Made by a program: the position numbers and the translations under genes
The notes under the pieces: generated by a model
Database searches by the model: none
What the model was told of the DNA's origin: nothing
What the model saw: the letters and a program-made list of their open reading frames with translations, nothing else
Assembly: GCF_002262935.1 (NCBI RefSeq)
Contig: NZ_NPIA01000001.1
Span: forward strand, 310,001 to 374,000
DNA: 64,000 bases
Direction of reading: 5' to 3'
DNA from: Lottiidibacillus patelloidae
GTDB lineage: Bacteria > Bacillota > Bacilli > Bacillales > SA5d-4
Shown: positions 1 through 9,204 of the stretch, piece by piece
Layout of the letters: each line of letters starts with the position of its first letter
How positions within the stretch are numbered: position 1 is the stretch's first letter

Positions 1-1
1 C

Positions 2-61
2 AATAGTTATGTATATAGTATGTTAGCAAAAGAATGGTTTGAGAAAAATAATAAATGTTAA
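2..61 (+). CDS. possible C-terminal end of an upstream gene (partial)
   Basis: One frame is open from the window edge to TAA at 59-61 and encodes about 19 residues ending in AKEWFEKNNKC. The charged/aromatic composition and the following gene with its own GGGAGG site 15 bp downstream are compatible with the tail of a real protein. Too little is visible to name it, and a chance open frame is possible. Confidence 0.35.
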   Translation, partial: NSYVYSMLAKEWFEKNNKC

Positions 62-75
62 AATGGGAGGAAGTT

Positions 76-276
76 ATGACTAGTAAACTTCAAATCTACT
101 TTTATGGAATGATATTAGGAGCATTAATGATGATTATTCCACAATATAACTATTCGTTTTTCTTTGGTATTGTTCACAATATTTATGAATTATTACGTCT
201 ATTAGGACTAGTATTTTTTATTACTTGTGGAGTTCCAATTGCAATAGCCGTAGTTCGTACATTATTTATTAAGTAG
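76..276 (+). CDS. small membrane protein, 66 aa
   Basis: A hydrophobic protein with two likely membrane segments, roughly residues 8-25 and 38-62, and a basic C-terminus. I chose ATG 76 because GGGAGG at 64-69 is correctly spaced for it; an in-frame ATG at 55 has no ribosome binding site. The family is not recognised. A hairpin terminator follows directly, so the gene is probably the last of its transcript. Confidence 0.6.
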   Translation: MTSKLQIYFYGMILGALMMIIPQYNYSFFFGIVHNIYELLRLLGLVFFITCGVPIAIAVVRTLFIK

Positions 277-277
277 A

Positions 278-306
278 AAGGAGCAGAATTGCTTGCTCCT
301 TTTTTT
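278..306 (+). terminator. rho-independent terminator
   Basis: An 8-bp stem (AAGGAGCA / TGCTCCTT) is followed by a T tract and begins right after the small membrane protein gene. The stop codon of the convergent small gene lies in its 3' flank, so it may serve both. Confidence 0.75.
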
Positions 307-454
307 ATTGTGGTGTATTTTGTCCGCCAGTAGGGTGATTAGCTTTTTCCATATCTTCAGCTGCCATCGTATTATTTACACCTTGTGCTTCACTGAATGG
401 CTTGCCTTTTTGTGCATTGCTTTTCTCGTTATGTCTCTTTTTATTATTCGTCAT
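305..454 (-). CDS. small hydrophilic protein, 49 aa, SASP-like
   Basis: Reading the minus strand from ATG at 454 gives a 49-residue, very hydrophilic protein rich in Asn, Lys, Gln and Gly, starting MTNNKKRHNEKSNAQKGKP and ending in GGQNTPQ. A good AAGGGAG site lies just upstream. Size and composition resemble the minor small acid-soluble spore proteins and similar forespore proteins of Bacillus, such as SspP, but I cannot assign it to a named family. The plus-strand open frame over the same bases has an unlikely composition and is its shadow. Confidence 0.6.
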   Translation of the reverse strand: MTNNKKRHNEKSNAQKGKPFSEAQGVNNTMAAEDMEKANHPTGGQNTPQ

Positions 455-564
455 ATTTATATCTCCCTTCATATTTACGTCATTTTATCGTTCGTATAAA
501 TTCCCTATATTATTCAAAAACTTAAAAAGGGAATGAAATAAGTGCAATATCCATTTTATTACCA

Positions 565-592
565 TTGATATTTCTACAAAAGCTTGTATAAT
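565..592 (+). promoter_or_regulatory. sigma-A type promoter for the amino-acid ABC operon
   Basis: TTGATA at 565-570 and TATAAT at 587-592 are separated by 16 bp and lie about 50 bp upstream of the substrate-binding-protein start. No clear riboswitch or T-box structure is visible in the short leader. Confidence 0.6.
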
Positions 593-640
593 TATAACTA
601 TTATAAAATTCTGTAAATTATTAATAGGGGGAAAATAAAC

Positions 641-1423
641 ATGAAGTTAATGAAAGTATTATTTGCAGCAATGATGGTCGGTGTACTTGCGATCGCTGCT
701 GGGTGTGGAAATAATGATAAAATTGTAGTAGCGACAGATGCTGCTTTTGCACCTTTTGAGTATTTAGATAAAGGAGAAATCGTCGGTTTTGACGTAGACA
801 TCTTAGAAGCTGTAATGGCGGAAGCTGGACTAGAGTACGAATTAAAAAATACAGGATGGGACCCACTTTTCGCTGCATTAGATGACAATCAAGTAGGATT
901 TGGAATTTCAGGAATTTCAATCACTCCAGACCGTATGGAGTCATACGACTTTTCAAACCCTTACTTTGAATCAAAATTATTGGCAGTATTTCCTGAAAGC
1001 TTAAAAATTTCTGGTATGCAAGATTTAGCTGGTTTAAAAATTGGCGTGCAAAATGGAACGACTGGTCAAGAAGCAGTTGAGAAAATACTAGGTAAAAACC
1101 ATTCAGCAATCTCAAAATATGACTCAACAGCACTTGCTTTTATGTCACTTAAGGCAGGGAACGTTGATGTAGTCGTAACTGATAATACTGTGGCAGAAGA
1201 GTACATTAAAAATAATCCAAATGATAAATTACAAACGTATACAGACCCAACATTATTTGCACCTGAGTATTACGCGATGGCATTTCCGAAAGGCAGTGAG
1301 TTAAAAGCCGATATCGATGCTGCACTTCAAAAAGTAATCGAAAGCGGGAAATATGCTGAAATCTTCGAAAAGTGGTTCGGTTATGCACCGAATACGGAAG
1401 TATTACTTCAAAAAGCAGAATAA
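641..1423 (+). CDS. artP: basic amino acid (ArtP/ArtJ-like) ABC transporter substrate-binding lipoprotein
   Basis: A type 3 periplasmic-binding-protein-like lipoprotein of 260 aa. Residues 1-21 form a lipoprotein signal with lipobox AIAAGC and lipidated Cys22. The mature protein carries the family pattern TDAAFAPFEYLDKGEIVGFDVDI and GISGISITPDRMESYDFSNPYF; this stretch closely resembles the Geobacillus/Bacillus arginine-lysine-histidine binding protein ArtJ/ArtP. It would capture the amino acid outside the membrane and hand it to the permease encoded next. RBS AGGGGG precedes the ATG. Substrate (arginine or another cationic amino acid) is inferred from similarity, not proven. Confidence 0.85.
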   Translation: MKLMKVLFAAMMVGVLAIAAGCGNNDKIVVATDAAFAPFEYLDKGEIVGFDVDILEAVMAEAGLEYELKNTGWDPLFAALDDNQVGFGISGISITPDRMESYDFSNPYFESKLLAVFPESLKISGMQDLAGLKIGVQNGTTGQEAVEKILGKNHSAISKYDSTALAFMSLKAGNVDVVVTDNTVAEEYIKNNPNDKLQTYTDPTLFAPEYYAMAFPKGSELKADIDAALQKVIESGKYAEIFEKWFGYAPNTEVLLQKAE

Positions 1424-1436
1424 TGATGGAAAAATT

Positions 1437-1468
1437 GCGTAACGTAGCATAATCTCGTTACGCTTTTT
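1437..1468 (+). terminator. intra-operon hairpin/attenuating terminator
   Basis: A perfect 8-bp stem (GCGTAACG / CGTTACGC) with an 11-nt loop and seven T residues lies between the binding-protein gene and the permease gene. In binding-protein operons such partial terminators raise the ratio of binding protein to membrane components. Confidence 0.75.
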
Positions 1469-1496
1469 TATATAAAACAGCGAAGGGGTATTGCAG

Positions 1497-2153
1497 ATGG
1501 AATTACAGTTTGACAAAATATTGGAATATTTACCTTTCTTTTTTAAGGGAGCATTATTTACAATCGGGCTTACTGCTGGAGGAATTTTATTAGGTAGTAT
1601 TTTAGGTCTTTTTCTTAGTTTTGGGAAAATGATTCCTAATTACTTTTTAAGATTACCTTTTGTTTGGTATATTAATCTATTTCGAGGAACGCCCCTTTTT
1701 GTACAAGTATTAATTATTCATTTTGGAGTCGTGCCGATGTTCATGACACCTGCAAATCCTATTGTGACAGGATTAATTGCTCTAACGTTAAATGGAGCTG
1801 CATATATAGCTGAAATATTCCGTGCAGGAATTCAATCAATCGATAAAGGACAGATGGAAGCCGCAAGAACAATAGGGATGACTAAAGTTCAAGCGATGCG
1901 TTATATCATATTGCCACAAGCATTTAAACGAATGATCCCACCACTTGGTAATGAGTTTATTGTTTTATTAAAAGACTCTTCAATTTTAGCTGTTATTGCT
2001 GCACCAGAACTTATGTATTGGGGACGAGCGATGCAAGGGCAATATTATATAGTCTGGGAGCCTTATTTAACAGTTGCAGTCATCTATTTAATTCTCACAT
2101 TATCATTAACTTACTTACTGAACCGCGTTGAGAGGAGACTAGCGAATGATTAA
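1497..2153 (+). CDS. artQ: amino acid ABC transporter permease
   Basis: A 218-aa HisM/GlnP-type permease with about five membrane segments. The EAA loop ([34 protein letters not shown]) that contacts the ATPase is clear in the second half, and GTPLFVQ after the second segment is typical. The ATG at 1497 was chosen because AAGGGG at 1483-1488 is correctly spaced for it; the upstream TTG at 1491 sits too close. It overlaps the ATPase gene by 8 bp, implying translational coupling and assembly into one complex. Confidence 0.87.
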   Translation: MELQFDKILEYLPFFFKGALFTIGLTAGGILLGSILGLFLSFGKMIPNYFLRLPFVWYINLFRGTPLFVQVLIIHFGVVPMFMTPANPIVTGLIALTLNGAAYIAEIFRAGIQSIDKGQMEAARTIGMTKVQAMRYIILPQAFKRMIPPLGNEFIVLLKDSSILAVIAAPELMYWGRAMQGQYYIVWEPYLTVAVIYLILTLSLTYLLNRVERRLAND

Positions 2154-2868
2154 AGTACGTAACTTAAAGAAAACATTTGGAGAACTAGAAGTTTTAATAG
2201 ACATTAGTGCAGAAATAAAGCCACAAGAAGTAGTAGTAGTAATTGGCCCATCAGGGTCGGGAAAGTCAACATTTTTACGTTGTTTAAATCTGTTAGAATC
2301 AATTACTGATGGACAAGTCTTGATTAATGACGAGGATATTACTGATAAAAATACAAACATTAATAAAGTTCGAGAAAATGTTGGCATGGTATTCCAACAA
2401 TTCAACTTGTTTCCGCATAAAACTGTTTTAGACAATGTTACAATTGGGCCGATTAAAGTTAAAAAAGAAGATAAAGAAGCAGCTAAAAGAAAAGGCCTAG
2501 CATTACTGAAAAAAGTTGGGCTTTCAGACAAAGCTGAAGTATATCCTGATTCATTATCAGGAGGACAAAAGCAACGTGTTGCTATTGCAAGAGCACTAGC
2601 AATGGAGCCTTCAATTATGCTTTTTGATGAGCCAACCTCGGCTCTTGACCCAGAAATGGTTGGAGAAGTGCTAGAAGTTATGAAACAGCTTGCAAAAGAA
2701 GGTATGACAATGGTCGTTGTAACTCATGAAATGGGCTTTGCTAGAGAAGTAGGGGACCGTGTCATTTTTATGGACGGTGGTTACATCGTCGAAGAGAATG
2801 TTCCGACAGAACTATTTAGCAACCCTAAACATGAACGTACGAAAGCATTTTTAAGCAAAGTTTTATAA
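2146..2868 (+). CDS. artR: amino acid ABC transporter ATP-binding protein
   Basis: A 240-aa GlnQ/HisP-class ATPase. Visible elements in order: Walker [10 protein letters not shown] near residue 34, Q-loop [10 protein letters not shown], signature LSGGQKQR, Walker [14 protein letters not shown], and switch His in [12 protein letters not shown]. Full family length. It energises uptake by the permease upstream, and the gene closes the artPQR-like operon before a strong terminator. Confidence 0.92.
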   Translation: MIKVRNLKKTFGELEVLIDISAEIKPQEVVVVIGPSGSGKSTFLRCLNLLESITDGQVLINDEDITDKNTNINKVRENVGMVFQQFNLFPHKTVLDNVTIGPIKVKKEDKEAAKRKGLALLKKVGLSDKAEVYPDSLSGGQKQRVAIARALAMEPSIMLFDEPTSALDPEMVGEVLEVMKQLAKEGMTMVVVTHEMGFAREVGDRVIFMDGGYIVEENVPTELFSNPKHERTKAFLSKVL

Positions 2869-2879
2869 GAAAACGATGA

Positions 2880-2917
2880 AACAACATCGAGGCAATCAGC
2901 CTTGGTGTTGTTTTTTT
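2880..2917 (+). terminator. rho-independent terminator
   Basis: A 14-bp stem containing two G-U pairs and a 5-nt loop is followed by a T tract, immediately downstream of the ATPase gene. Confidence 0.8.
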
Positions 2918-3044
2918 CTATGCAATATTTAGAAAAATTTGAAACCTTTAATGTGCTACCTCGTCATTATGATAAATATGAAAGAACTTTTATTAATTTA
3001 TTTCACTTCTTAATAAGACATTAAATGAATAAAGGGGGATAAAA

Positions 3045-4001
3045 ATGACAAGGTATGTATTGGGTCGAATTGGATTTATGGTAGTAACACTTTTTATTAT
3101 TGCAACACTAACTTTTTTCTTAATGCAGACGTTACCAGGCTCACCATTTAATAATGAGGACAAATTATCAGACACACAAAAAGAAAGGCTGTATGCAAAG
3201 TATGGCTTAGATCAACCTGTTCCAGTTCAATATGTGAAGTATTTAGGGGCAATGCTTAAAGGAGATTTTGGTGAATCGTACCAAAGTGATGGCAGGCCAG
3301 TTACTCGTATGATCACTGAACGAATTGGTCCATCTGCATATATTGGTGGTCAAGCAATGTTATTTGGTACTTTTTTGGGGCTAATATTAGGTATCATGTC
3401 CGCCTTAAGGCATAACACTTTTGCCGATTATGGAGTAATGATATTTGCCGTTGTTGGTACGTCGATTCCATCTTTCGTATTCGCCGCCATGCTGCAATTA
3501 TATTTCGGTGTCTATTTAGAAATTTTACCTGTTGCTTTATGGAACAGTGATGCAAGTATTTTTCAATGGGAGTATTTAAAGTATACAATTTTACCGTCAT
3601 TGGCACTGGCAGTAGGTGTTATCGCAGGGATTGCTAGATTCATGCGAACGGAGATGTTAGAAGTGCTAGGGCAAGATTATATTGTTACTGCACATGCAAA
3701 GGGGTTATCAAAAGGAACTGTAATAGTGAAACATTCTATTCGTAATGCACTGATTCCTATTATTACAATTGCGGGACCAACGACGTTAGCAATTATGACC
3801 GGATCATTAGTTATTGAGAAAATCTTTGCTGTTCCTGGATTAGGTCGATTGTTCGTCGATTCGATTGTAACAAACGATTACACAGTAATCATGGGATTAA
3901 CAATGTTCTATAGTGCACTCTTTATTTTAGTAATTTTAATCGTTGATTTGTTATACGGTGTAATTGATCCTAGAATCCGCATAGCTGGGGGGAAAAACTA
4001 G
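3045..4001 (+). CDS. oppB: oligopeptide ABC transporter permease OppB
   Basis: A 318-aa DppB/OppB permease. The N-terminal segment MTRYVLGRIGFMVVTLFIIATLTFFLMQTLPGSPF has the family pattern, and the EAA loop RTEMLEVLGQDYIVTAHAKGLS is present. About six membrane spans. RBS AAAGGGGG precedes the ATG. It overlaps oppC by one base, TAGTG. No oppA lies upstream: only 176 bp separate it from the preceding operon, so the binding protein must be encoded elsewhere. Confidence 0.9.
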   Translation: MTRYVLGRIGFMVVTLFIIATLTFFLMQTLPGSPFNNEDKLSDTQKERLYAKYGLDQPVPVQYVKYLGAMLKGDFGESYQSDGRPVTRMITERIGPSAYIGGQAMLFGTFLGLILGIMSALRHNTFADYGVMIFAVVGTSIPSFVFAAMLQLYFGVYLEILPVALWNSDASIFQWEYLKYTILPSLALAVGVIAGIARFMRTEMLEVLGQDYIVTAHAKGLSKGTVIVKHSIRNALIPIITIAGPTTLAIMTGSLVIEKIFAVPGLGRLFVDSIVTNDYTVIMGLTMFYSALFILVILIVDLLYGVIDPRIRIAGGKN

Positions 4002-5119
4002 TGGAAAGAGAAAATATGAAACTAACATCTGAAATGTTTGAGCCAGCAAAAATAAATATGGATGAAAGTGAAAAGATTAATAGAAAAAGTTTAACATTTT
4101 GGCAAGATGCATGGATTCGCTTGAAGAAGAATAGAGGGGCAATCGGAGGGTTGTTTGTTATCATCTTCATCATTTTTATGTCTTTAGTTGGACCTTATTT
4201 TAATGAGCATGGCATTGATGACCAAAATATTTACCGGAAAAACTTACCACCCAAAGTACCTGTCCTTGAAACGATTGTTCCATGGTTAGGGTTCACAGGA
4301 AACAATATAAAAGGTGAAGATGAATATGCAAGAAAGTATTATAAAAACCTTGAAACAGCAAAAGAATATCGGGAAATACGCCGTATTCCAGAAGGAGAAA
4401 CAGATCAAACGCTTCAAGATATTCAAGAGTTTAATCCAAATACAGATTATTTCTGGTTTGGTACAGATGACTTAGGTCGTGATGTCTTCACACGTGTATG
4501 GTATGGGACTCGAATTTCTTTATATATCGCCTTCTTAGTTGCATTCATTGATTTAATCATTGGTGTAGTATACGGTGGCGTATCGGCTTACTATGGGGGC
4601 CGTATCGATAATGTCATGCAACGAATCGTGGAAATATTAATAGGGATTCCGAATTTAATTTTAATTATCTTTTTTATTCTAGTTCTAGACCCTGGGATTC
4701 TCTCTATTACTCTAGCAATGGTAATAACCGGTTGGGTAGGCATGTCCCGTATTGTTCGAGGGCAACTTCTAAAATTAAAAGAACAAGAATTCGTGCTTGC
4801 ATCAAGAACATTAGGGGCAAGTGACAGTCGCTTAATTTTTAAACATTTAATTCCGAATACTTTAGGACCAATTATTATTACTGTTATGTTTACGGTTCCT
4901 GGAGCTATATTTTTTGAAGCATTTTTAAGTTTTATCGGACTTGGACTTCAACCACCTATCGCATCATTAGGGGTTATTGTTAATGACGGATTTAAATGGA
5001 TGACAACATATCCTCATACTGCTTTTGTAGGTTCTGCTGTCATTTCAGCGCTTATGATTAGTTTTAATATCTTTGGTGACGGTCTGCGTGATGCGTTAGA
5101 CCCGAAAATGAGAACATAG
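4001..5119 (+). CDS. oppC: oligopeptide ABC transporter permease OppC
   Basis: A 372-aa OppC/DppC permease with GTG start overlapping the oppB stop. The N-terminal OppC_N segment and first helix (around residues 50-68) are followed by a long, charged extracellular insertion to about residue 150. After it come the canonical DDLGRDVFTRVWYGTRISL, five further helices and the EAA loop LASRTLGASDSRLIFKHLIPN. The insertion makes it about 65 residues longer than the usual ~305-aa members. It forms the channel with OppB. Confidence 0.9.
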   Translation: MERENMKLTSEMFEPAKINMDESEKINRKSLTFWQDAWIRLKKNRGAIGGLFVIIFIIFMSLVGPYFNEHGIDDQNIYRKNLPPKVPVLETIVPWLGFTGNNIKGEDEYARKYYKNLETAKEYREIRRIPEGETDQTLQDIQEFNPNTDYFWFGTDDLGRDVFTRVWYGTRISLYIAFLVAFIDLIIGVVYGGVSAYYGGRIDNVMQRIVEILIGIPNLILIIFFILVLDPGILSITLAMVITGWVGMSRIVRGQLLKLKEQEFVLASRTLGASDSRLIFKHLIPNTLGPIIITVMFTVPGAIFFEAFLSFIGLGLQPPIASLGVIVNDGFKWMTTYPHTAFVGSAVISALMISFNIFGDGLRDALDPKMRT

Positions 5120-5128
5120 GAGGTAAAC

Positions 5129-6154
5129 ATGGATACTATTTTAGAAGTTAAAAATTTACAAGTTTCTTTTGATACGTATGCTGGAGAAGTTCAGGCAGTT
5201 CGTGGAGTGAGCTTTGATTTACGAAAAGGGGAGACACTTGCGATCGTAGGTGAATCTGGTTCAGGAAAATCTGTTACATCTAAAAGTTTAATGCGCCTTA
5301 TCCCAAGTCCTCCGGGAAGAATTAAAAACGGTGAAGTTTTATTTGAAGGGAAAGATTTAACGAAGCTTTCAGAACGTGAGATGCAATCAATCCGTGGATC
5401 TGAAATCGCAATGATTTTCCAAGATCCAATGACGTCATTAAACCCGACAATGACTATAGGGAAACAAATTACAGAAGGTCTACGTAAACATCAAGGACTT
5501 AGTGCATCTGCTGCAAAAGTTCGTGCAATCGAGTTATTAGATTTAGTTGGTATTCCAAGCCCAGAAACTAGAATTAGCCAATATCCTCATCAGTTCTCAG
5601 GTGGAATGAGGCAACGTGTTGTAATTGCTATTGCATTATCTTGTAACCCGAAAATATTAATTGCCGATGAGCCAACTACTGCGTTAGATGTTACAATTCA
5701 AGCGCAAATTCTTGAGTTATTAAAAGATTTACAAGATAAATTAGGTATGGCTGTTATTTTTATAACACATGATTTAGGCGTCGTTGCAAATATTGCTGAT
5801 CGGGTTGCAGTTATGTATGCGGGAAAGATAGTTGAAACAGGATTAGTGGAAGAAGTGTTCTATAATCCACAGCACCCATACACTTGGGGGCTCTTAGGTT
5901 CCATGCCAAGTGTTGATACATCTGATGAAGAGTTAATCGCAATTCCAGGAACACCACCTGACCTTCTTAATCCACCAGTTGGAGATGCTTTTGCTCTTCG
6001 AAGTGAATATGCGATGAATATCGATTTTAAGCTTGAGCCACCGATGTTTAAAGTGACGGATACACATTTTGCTGCGACATGGCTTTTACATGAAAATGCA
6101 CCAAAAGTTGAGCCACCAGGGATCATTCAAAAAAGAAAAAAAGTGAGAAAGTAG
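5129..6154 (+). CDS. oppD: oligopeptide ABC transporter ATP-binding protein OppD
   Basis: A 341-aa ATPase with Walker A GESGSGKS, signature FSGGMRQR, Walker B ILIADEPTTALD and switch His in ITHDLGVVA. The C-terminal OppD/DppD tail (IPGTPPDLLNPPVGDAFALR...) lacks the four cysteines that bind a 4Fe-4S cluster in some DppD proteins. The cysteine-free form with GDAFALRS also matches my memory of Bacillus subtilis OppD, so it is probably normal for this group. RBS AGGAGG lies 10 bp after oppC. Confidence 0.92.
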   Translation: MDTILEVKNLQVSFDTYAGEVQAVRGVSFDLRKGETLAIVGESGSGKSVTSKSLMRLIPSPPGRIKNGEVLFEGKDLTKLSEREMQSIRGSEIAMIFQDPMTSLNPTMTIGKQITEGLRKHQGLSASAAKVRAIELLDLVGIPSPETRISQYPHQFSGGMRQRVVIAIALSCNPKILIADEPTTALDVTIQAQILELLKDLQDKLGMAVIFITHDLGVVANIADRVAVMYAGKIVETGLVEEVFYNPQHPYTWGLLGSMPSVDTSDEELIAIPGTPPDLLNPPVGDAFALRSEYAMNIDFKLEPPMFKVTDTHFAATWLLHENAPKVEPPGIIQKRKKVRK

Positions 6155-6163
6155 GTGTGAATA

Positions 6164-7090
6164 TTGACAACTAACAGAGAAAAATTAGTTGAAATAAAAA
6201 ACTTAAAACAACACTTTAAAGTAGGACGTAACGTCGTTAAAGCTGTTGATGGTTTAACATTTGATATTTACCGTGGAGAAACAATCGGACTTGTAGGTGA
6301 GTCTGGTTGTGGTAAATCAACAACTGGTCGTACAGTTATTCGTCTTTACGATGCAACAGAAGGTCAAGTTCTGTTCGAAGGTGAAGATGTACACGGGAAG
6401 AAATCTGTGAAAGAACTAAAAAAGTTCAACCGTAAAATGCAAATGATCTTCCAAGACCCATACGCATCATTAAATCCGCGTATGACGGTTGCTGATATCA
6501 TTGCTGAAGGTATTGATATTCACGATTTAGCGAAAAACGATCAAGAGCGTATGGAAAAAGTTTATGAACTACTAGAAACAGTTGGATTAAACCGTGAACA
6601 TGCGAACCGTTTCCCACATGAGTTCTCAGGTGGACAACGTCAACGTATCGGAATCGCACGTGCATTAGCTGTAGAACCTGAGTTCATCATTGCCGATGAG
6701 CCGATCTCTGCACTTGACGTATCAATTCAAGCGCAAGTAGTAAACTTAATGAAAAAGCTGCAACGTGAAAAAGGGTTAACATACCTATTCATCGCGCATG
6801 ACTTATCAATGGTAAAATACATCTCTGATCGTATCGGAGTAATGTATGCTGGTAAACTTGTTGAGTTAGCAGATAGTGAAGAGCTGTATCGTAACCCGAT
6901 GCACCCTTACACAAAAGCATTATTATCAGCAATTCCTCTTCCAGATCCAGATACAGAGCGTACGCGCAAGCGTATGGTATTTGATCAAAGTCAATTAGAT
7001 GACAGTGAAGAGCCAGAATTCCGTGAAGTAACTCCAGATCACTGGATTTCTTGTACAACGAAGGAATTTGAAAAACTCGTACAATTATAA
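6164..7090 (+). CDS. oppF: oligopeptide ABC transporter ATP-binding protein OppF
   Basis: A 308-aa ATPase partner of OppD. Walker A GESGCGKST, signature FSGGQRQR, Walker B FIIADEPISALD and switch His IAHDLSMVK are intact. It starts with TTG at 6164 behind a modest TAGGTG site, which would tune expression. The C-terminal tail ends in DHWISCTTKEFEKLVQL, as in Bacillus OppF. It is the last gene of the opp operon. Confidence 0.92.
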   Translation: MTTNREKLVEIKNLKQHFKVGRNVVKAVDGLTFDIYRGETIGLVGESGCGKSTTGRTVIRLYDATEGQVLFEGEDVHGKKSVKELKKFNRKMQMIFQDPYASLNPRMTVADIIAEGIDIHDLAKNDQERMEKVYELLETVGLNREHANRFPHEFSGGQRQRIGIARALAVEPEFIIADEPISALDVSIQAQVVNLMKKLQREKGLTYLFIAHDLSMVKYISDRIGVMYAGKLVELADSEELYRNPMHPYTKALLSAIPLPDPDTERTRKRMVFDQSQLDDSEEPEFREVTPDHWISCTTKEFEKLVQL

Positions 7091-7111
7091 TCATCATAAT
7101 TGCTTGTAAAG

Positions 7112-7139
7112 ATCCTTCTCAAATTGGGAAGGATTTTTT
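7112..7139 (+). terminator. rho-independent terminator after oppF
   Basis: A 9-bp stem (ATCCTTCTC / GGGAAGGAT, one G-U) is followed by TTTTTTC. Confidence 0.75.
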
Positions 7140-7353
7140 CACGATTAAAAAGTATATCATCTTTGTTAAATTGAACGAAGTGTAAGTTAAAATAACAAAC
7201 ATAACCTCATGAAAGTCATGCATTTCGAATTACTCCATTTACATAAAAATCCAACTAAAGACTTAGAAAAGTTCATACTATCGCATTTCGTTTTTTTGAA
7301 AAAAATTAGCGAAAATAAAAGTACACAAAAAGTATGAATGGAGAGTGGGTAAA

Positions 7354-8622
7354 TTGGAACAGCAACAGTCATTGTTCAAAAATAAATCATATATGTTTTT
7401 ATTGTCTAGTCAAATTGTATCTAACTTTGGTACGTGGTTAAATATTTTAGCGGTTTCTACATTAGTAGCTATTGAATGGAATGCTAGTCCTATCGAAGTT
7501 TCTTTTGTTTTACTTGCTTTAGCTTTACCAATGGTCTTCTTTGGGCCGATAGCAGGAGTATTTGCTGATCGTATTGAACGAAGAAAAATGATGATTTTAG
7601 CAGACATATTAAGTGGAACAGTTGTCATTGGGCTAGTTTTTGCATCGTTTACATGGCAAGTATACATTATATTGTTTTTACAAGGCCTATTTTCAACACT
7701 ATTTACGCCAGCCAAAAACGGAAAATTAAAAGAAATTGTTTCTGAAGAGCATATGCAGCAAGCGATGGCTATAAGTAGTATGGTAAATAGTATTTCTAAA
7801 ATTGCAGGTCCAGCGTTAGGTGGAGTGTTAGTAGCAACAATTAGCGTGCAAGGTGTTTTTTACATTGATGCCGCTTCATATTTTATATCCGCACTCTTAT
7901 TACTAGGTGTCCCGAAAACAGTTCATCTAGTTAAGGAAAAGGAAGAAAATGAAACAAAAGAAAACTTTGTTGCGCAACTAAAAGGTGGATTATCTTTTAT
8001 TAAATCAAAAAGTATTTTACTCATTGGGTTAGTTTCATCATTTCTAGTATTTTTTGTATTACAAATTGGTGATACACAGTTTGGAGTGTTGATACGTCAA
8101 TTACCGGAAATGGAAACAGAAGTATTAGGGTTAATTATGTCCGGTGCAGGTGCTGGAATGTTCATAAGTTCAATGTTATTAAGTAAGATTAGTATTAAAA
8201 AATTAGAGCAGTCTTTAGGGCTCGGTGCTGCAATTCTCGGGCTCAGTTTTATAGGTGAAGCAGTTATGGTTATTTATTTCTCAATTTCATCTGTTCTAAT
8301 TTTGGCACCAATCTTTGCATTTGCTGCAGGTAGTTCATTTGCGTTTGTTTTAATACCATTCCAAACAGCCGCGCAGAAAGAAACACCTGTCAATTATAGT
8401 GGGAGAGTATTTGGTACGATCAATAGCATCTTTACCCTTGCAACAATCGGTGGAACAATTTCAGGCGGTATACTAGTTACATTAATTGGGATAAATAAAG
8501 TTTTTGTGATGAGCGGTGGAACTTTATTTGCAGTAGGTTTATCTATAGCTCTCTATGCTATGCTGAAAAATGTTGTTCATGTTAAGGTAGAAAATGAAAA
8601 GCAAAAAATAAATGAAGTATAG
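7354..8622 (+). CDS. MFS transporter (MFS_3/EntS-like)
   Basis: An integral membrane protein of about 422 aa with roughly 12 helices, of the major facilitator class often annotated as macrolide- or enterobactin-exporter-like. Cytoplasmic loop motif GVFADRIERRKMMILADI lies between helices 2 and 3, and a hydrophilic mid-loop (residues around 190-210) joins the halves. TTG 7354 is preferred because GGAGAGTGGG fits it; GTG 7345 would sit on the ribosome site. The substrate is unknown. The gene is monocistronic and closed by a terminator. Confidence 0.78.
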   Translation: MEQQQSLFKNKSYMFLLSSQIVSNFGTWLNILAVSTLVAIEWNASPIEVSFVLLALALPMVFFGPIAGVFADRIERRKMMILADILSGTVVIGLVFASFTWQVYIILFLQGLFSTLFTPAKNGKLKEIVSEEHMQQAMAISSMVNSISKIAGPALGGVLVATISVQGVFYIDAASYFISALLLLGVPKTVHLVKEKEENETKENFVAQLKGGLSFIKSKSILLIGLVSSFLVFFVLQIGDTQFGVLIRQLPEMETEVLGLIMSGAGAGMFISSMLLSKISIKKLEQSLGLGAAILGLSFIGEAVMVIYFSISSVLILAPIFAFAAGSSFAFVLIPFQTAAQKETPVNYSGRVFGTINSIFTLATIGGTISGGILVTLIGINKVFVMSGGTLFAVGLSIALYAMLKNVVHVKVENEKQKINEV

Positions 8623-8632
8623 ACTGAAAAAG

Positions 8633-8656
8633 CGTCACTTGAAGTGACGTTTTTTT
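8633..8656 (+). terminator. rho-independent terminator
   Basis: A short stem CGTCACT / AGTGACG with a T7 tract lies downstream of the MFS gene. Confidence 0.75.
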
Positions 8657-8720
8657 ATTGGCTATATAATAAAATTACTATAAAATGGAATAAAATAGAA
8701 AATAGATCGGAGATAAAGAG

Positions 8721-9197
8721 ATGATTATTAGAGCAATGGATAAAAGAGATATCTCGCAAGTACAACATGTTGCAGAAGTAGCTTGGAATGATACATATAA
8801 AGGTATTTTACCTCAAGACTTTATCGATAAATTTGTTGCGAAAGCATATTCAAGTGCTAATTTAGAGAAGCGACTGGAAGAAACTATTTTTTTAGTTTCA
8901 GATAATAATGGGCATATAGAAGGTTTTATTAGTGTAACAAATGAAGAAAATGCTGAGTTAGCTGCCATTTATTTATTACCTGATTATCAAGGGAAAGGTA
9001 TTGGAACGCAGTTATTACAAGAAGCAATAAATAAATTACCAAAATTAGTGTCTATGATCGTTTATGTTGAAAAAGAAAATGGAAAAGGCTTGAATTTTTA
9101 TATAGCTAAAGGATTTCAAATAGAAGAAGAATTTAATGAAGAGTTATTAGGTCATAAAGTTTCCACAGTAAAATTAAAAAAGACTATTAAAAAGTAG
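8721..9197 (+). CDS. GNAT family N-acetyltransferase
   Basis: A 158-aa single-domain GNAT. The acetyl-CoA pyrophosphate loop is visible as LLPDYQGKGIGTQLLQEAI (R/Q-x-x-G-x-G/A pattern), preceded by AAIYLLPD on strand beta4. The N-terminal IIRAMDKRDISQVQHVAEVAWNDTYKGILPQDFID resembles acetyltransferases of the antibiotic- or ribosomal-modification type. It transfers acetyl from acetyl-CoA to an amine; the acceptor is unknown. RBS GGAG is close upstream. Confidence 0.83.
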   Translation: MIIRAMDKRDISQVQHVAEVAWNDTYKGILPQDFIDKFVAKAYSSANLEKRLEETIFLVSDNNGHIEGFISVTNEENAELAAIYLLPDYQGKGIGTQLLQEAINKLPKLVSMIVYVEKENGKGLNFYIAKGFQIEEEFNEELLGHKVSTVKLKKTIKK

Positions 9198-9204
9198 GAG
9201 TAAA

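Noticed and set aside
293-499. 68-aa plus-strand hydrophobic ORF
   Set aside because: It opposes a better supported hydrophilic minus-strand gene with a ribosome site.
5860-6126. Loss of Fe-S cysteines in OppD as a novelty
   Set aside because: The GDAFALRS-type tail without cysteines is, as far as I recall, normal in Bacillus OppD.
7345-8622. GTG 7345 as exporter start
   Set aside because: It lies within the ribosome binding site used by TTG 7354.
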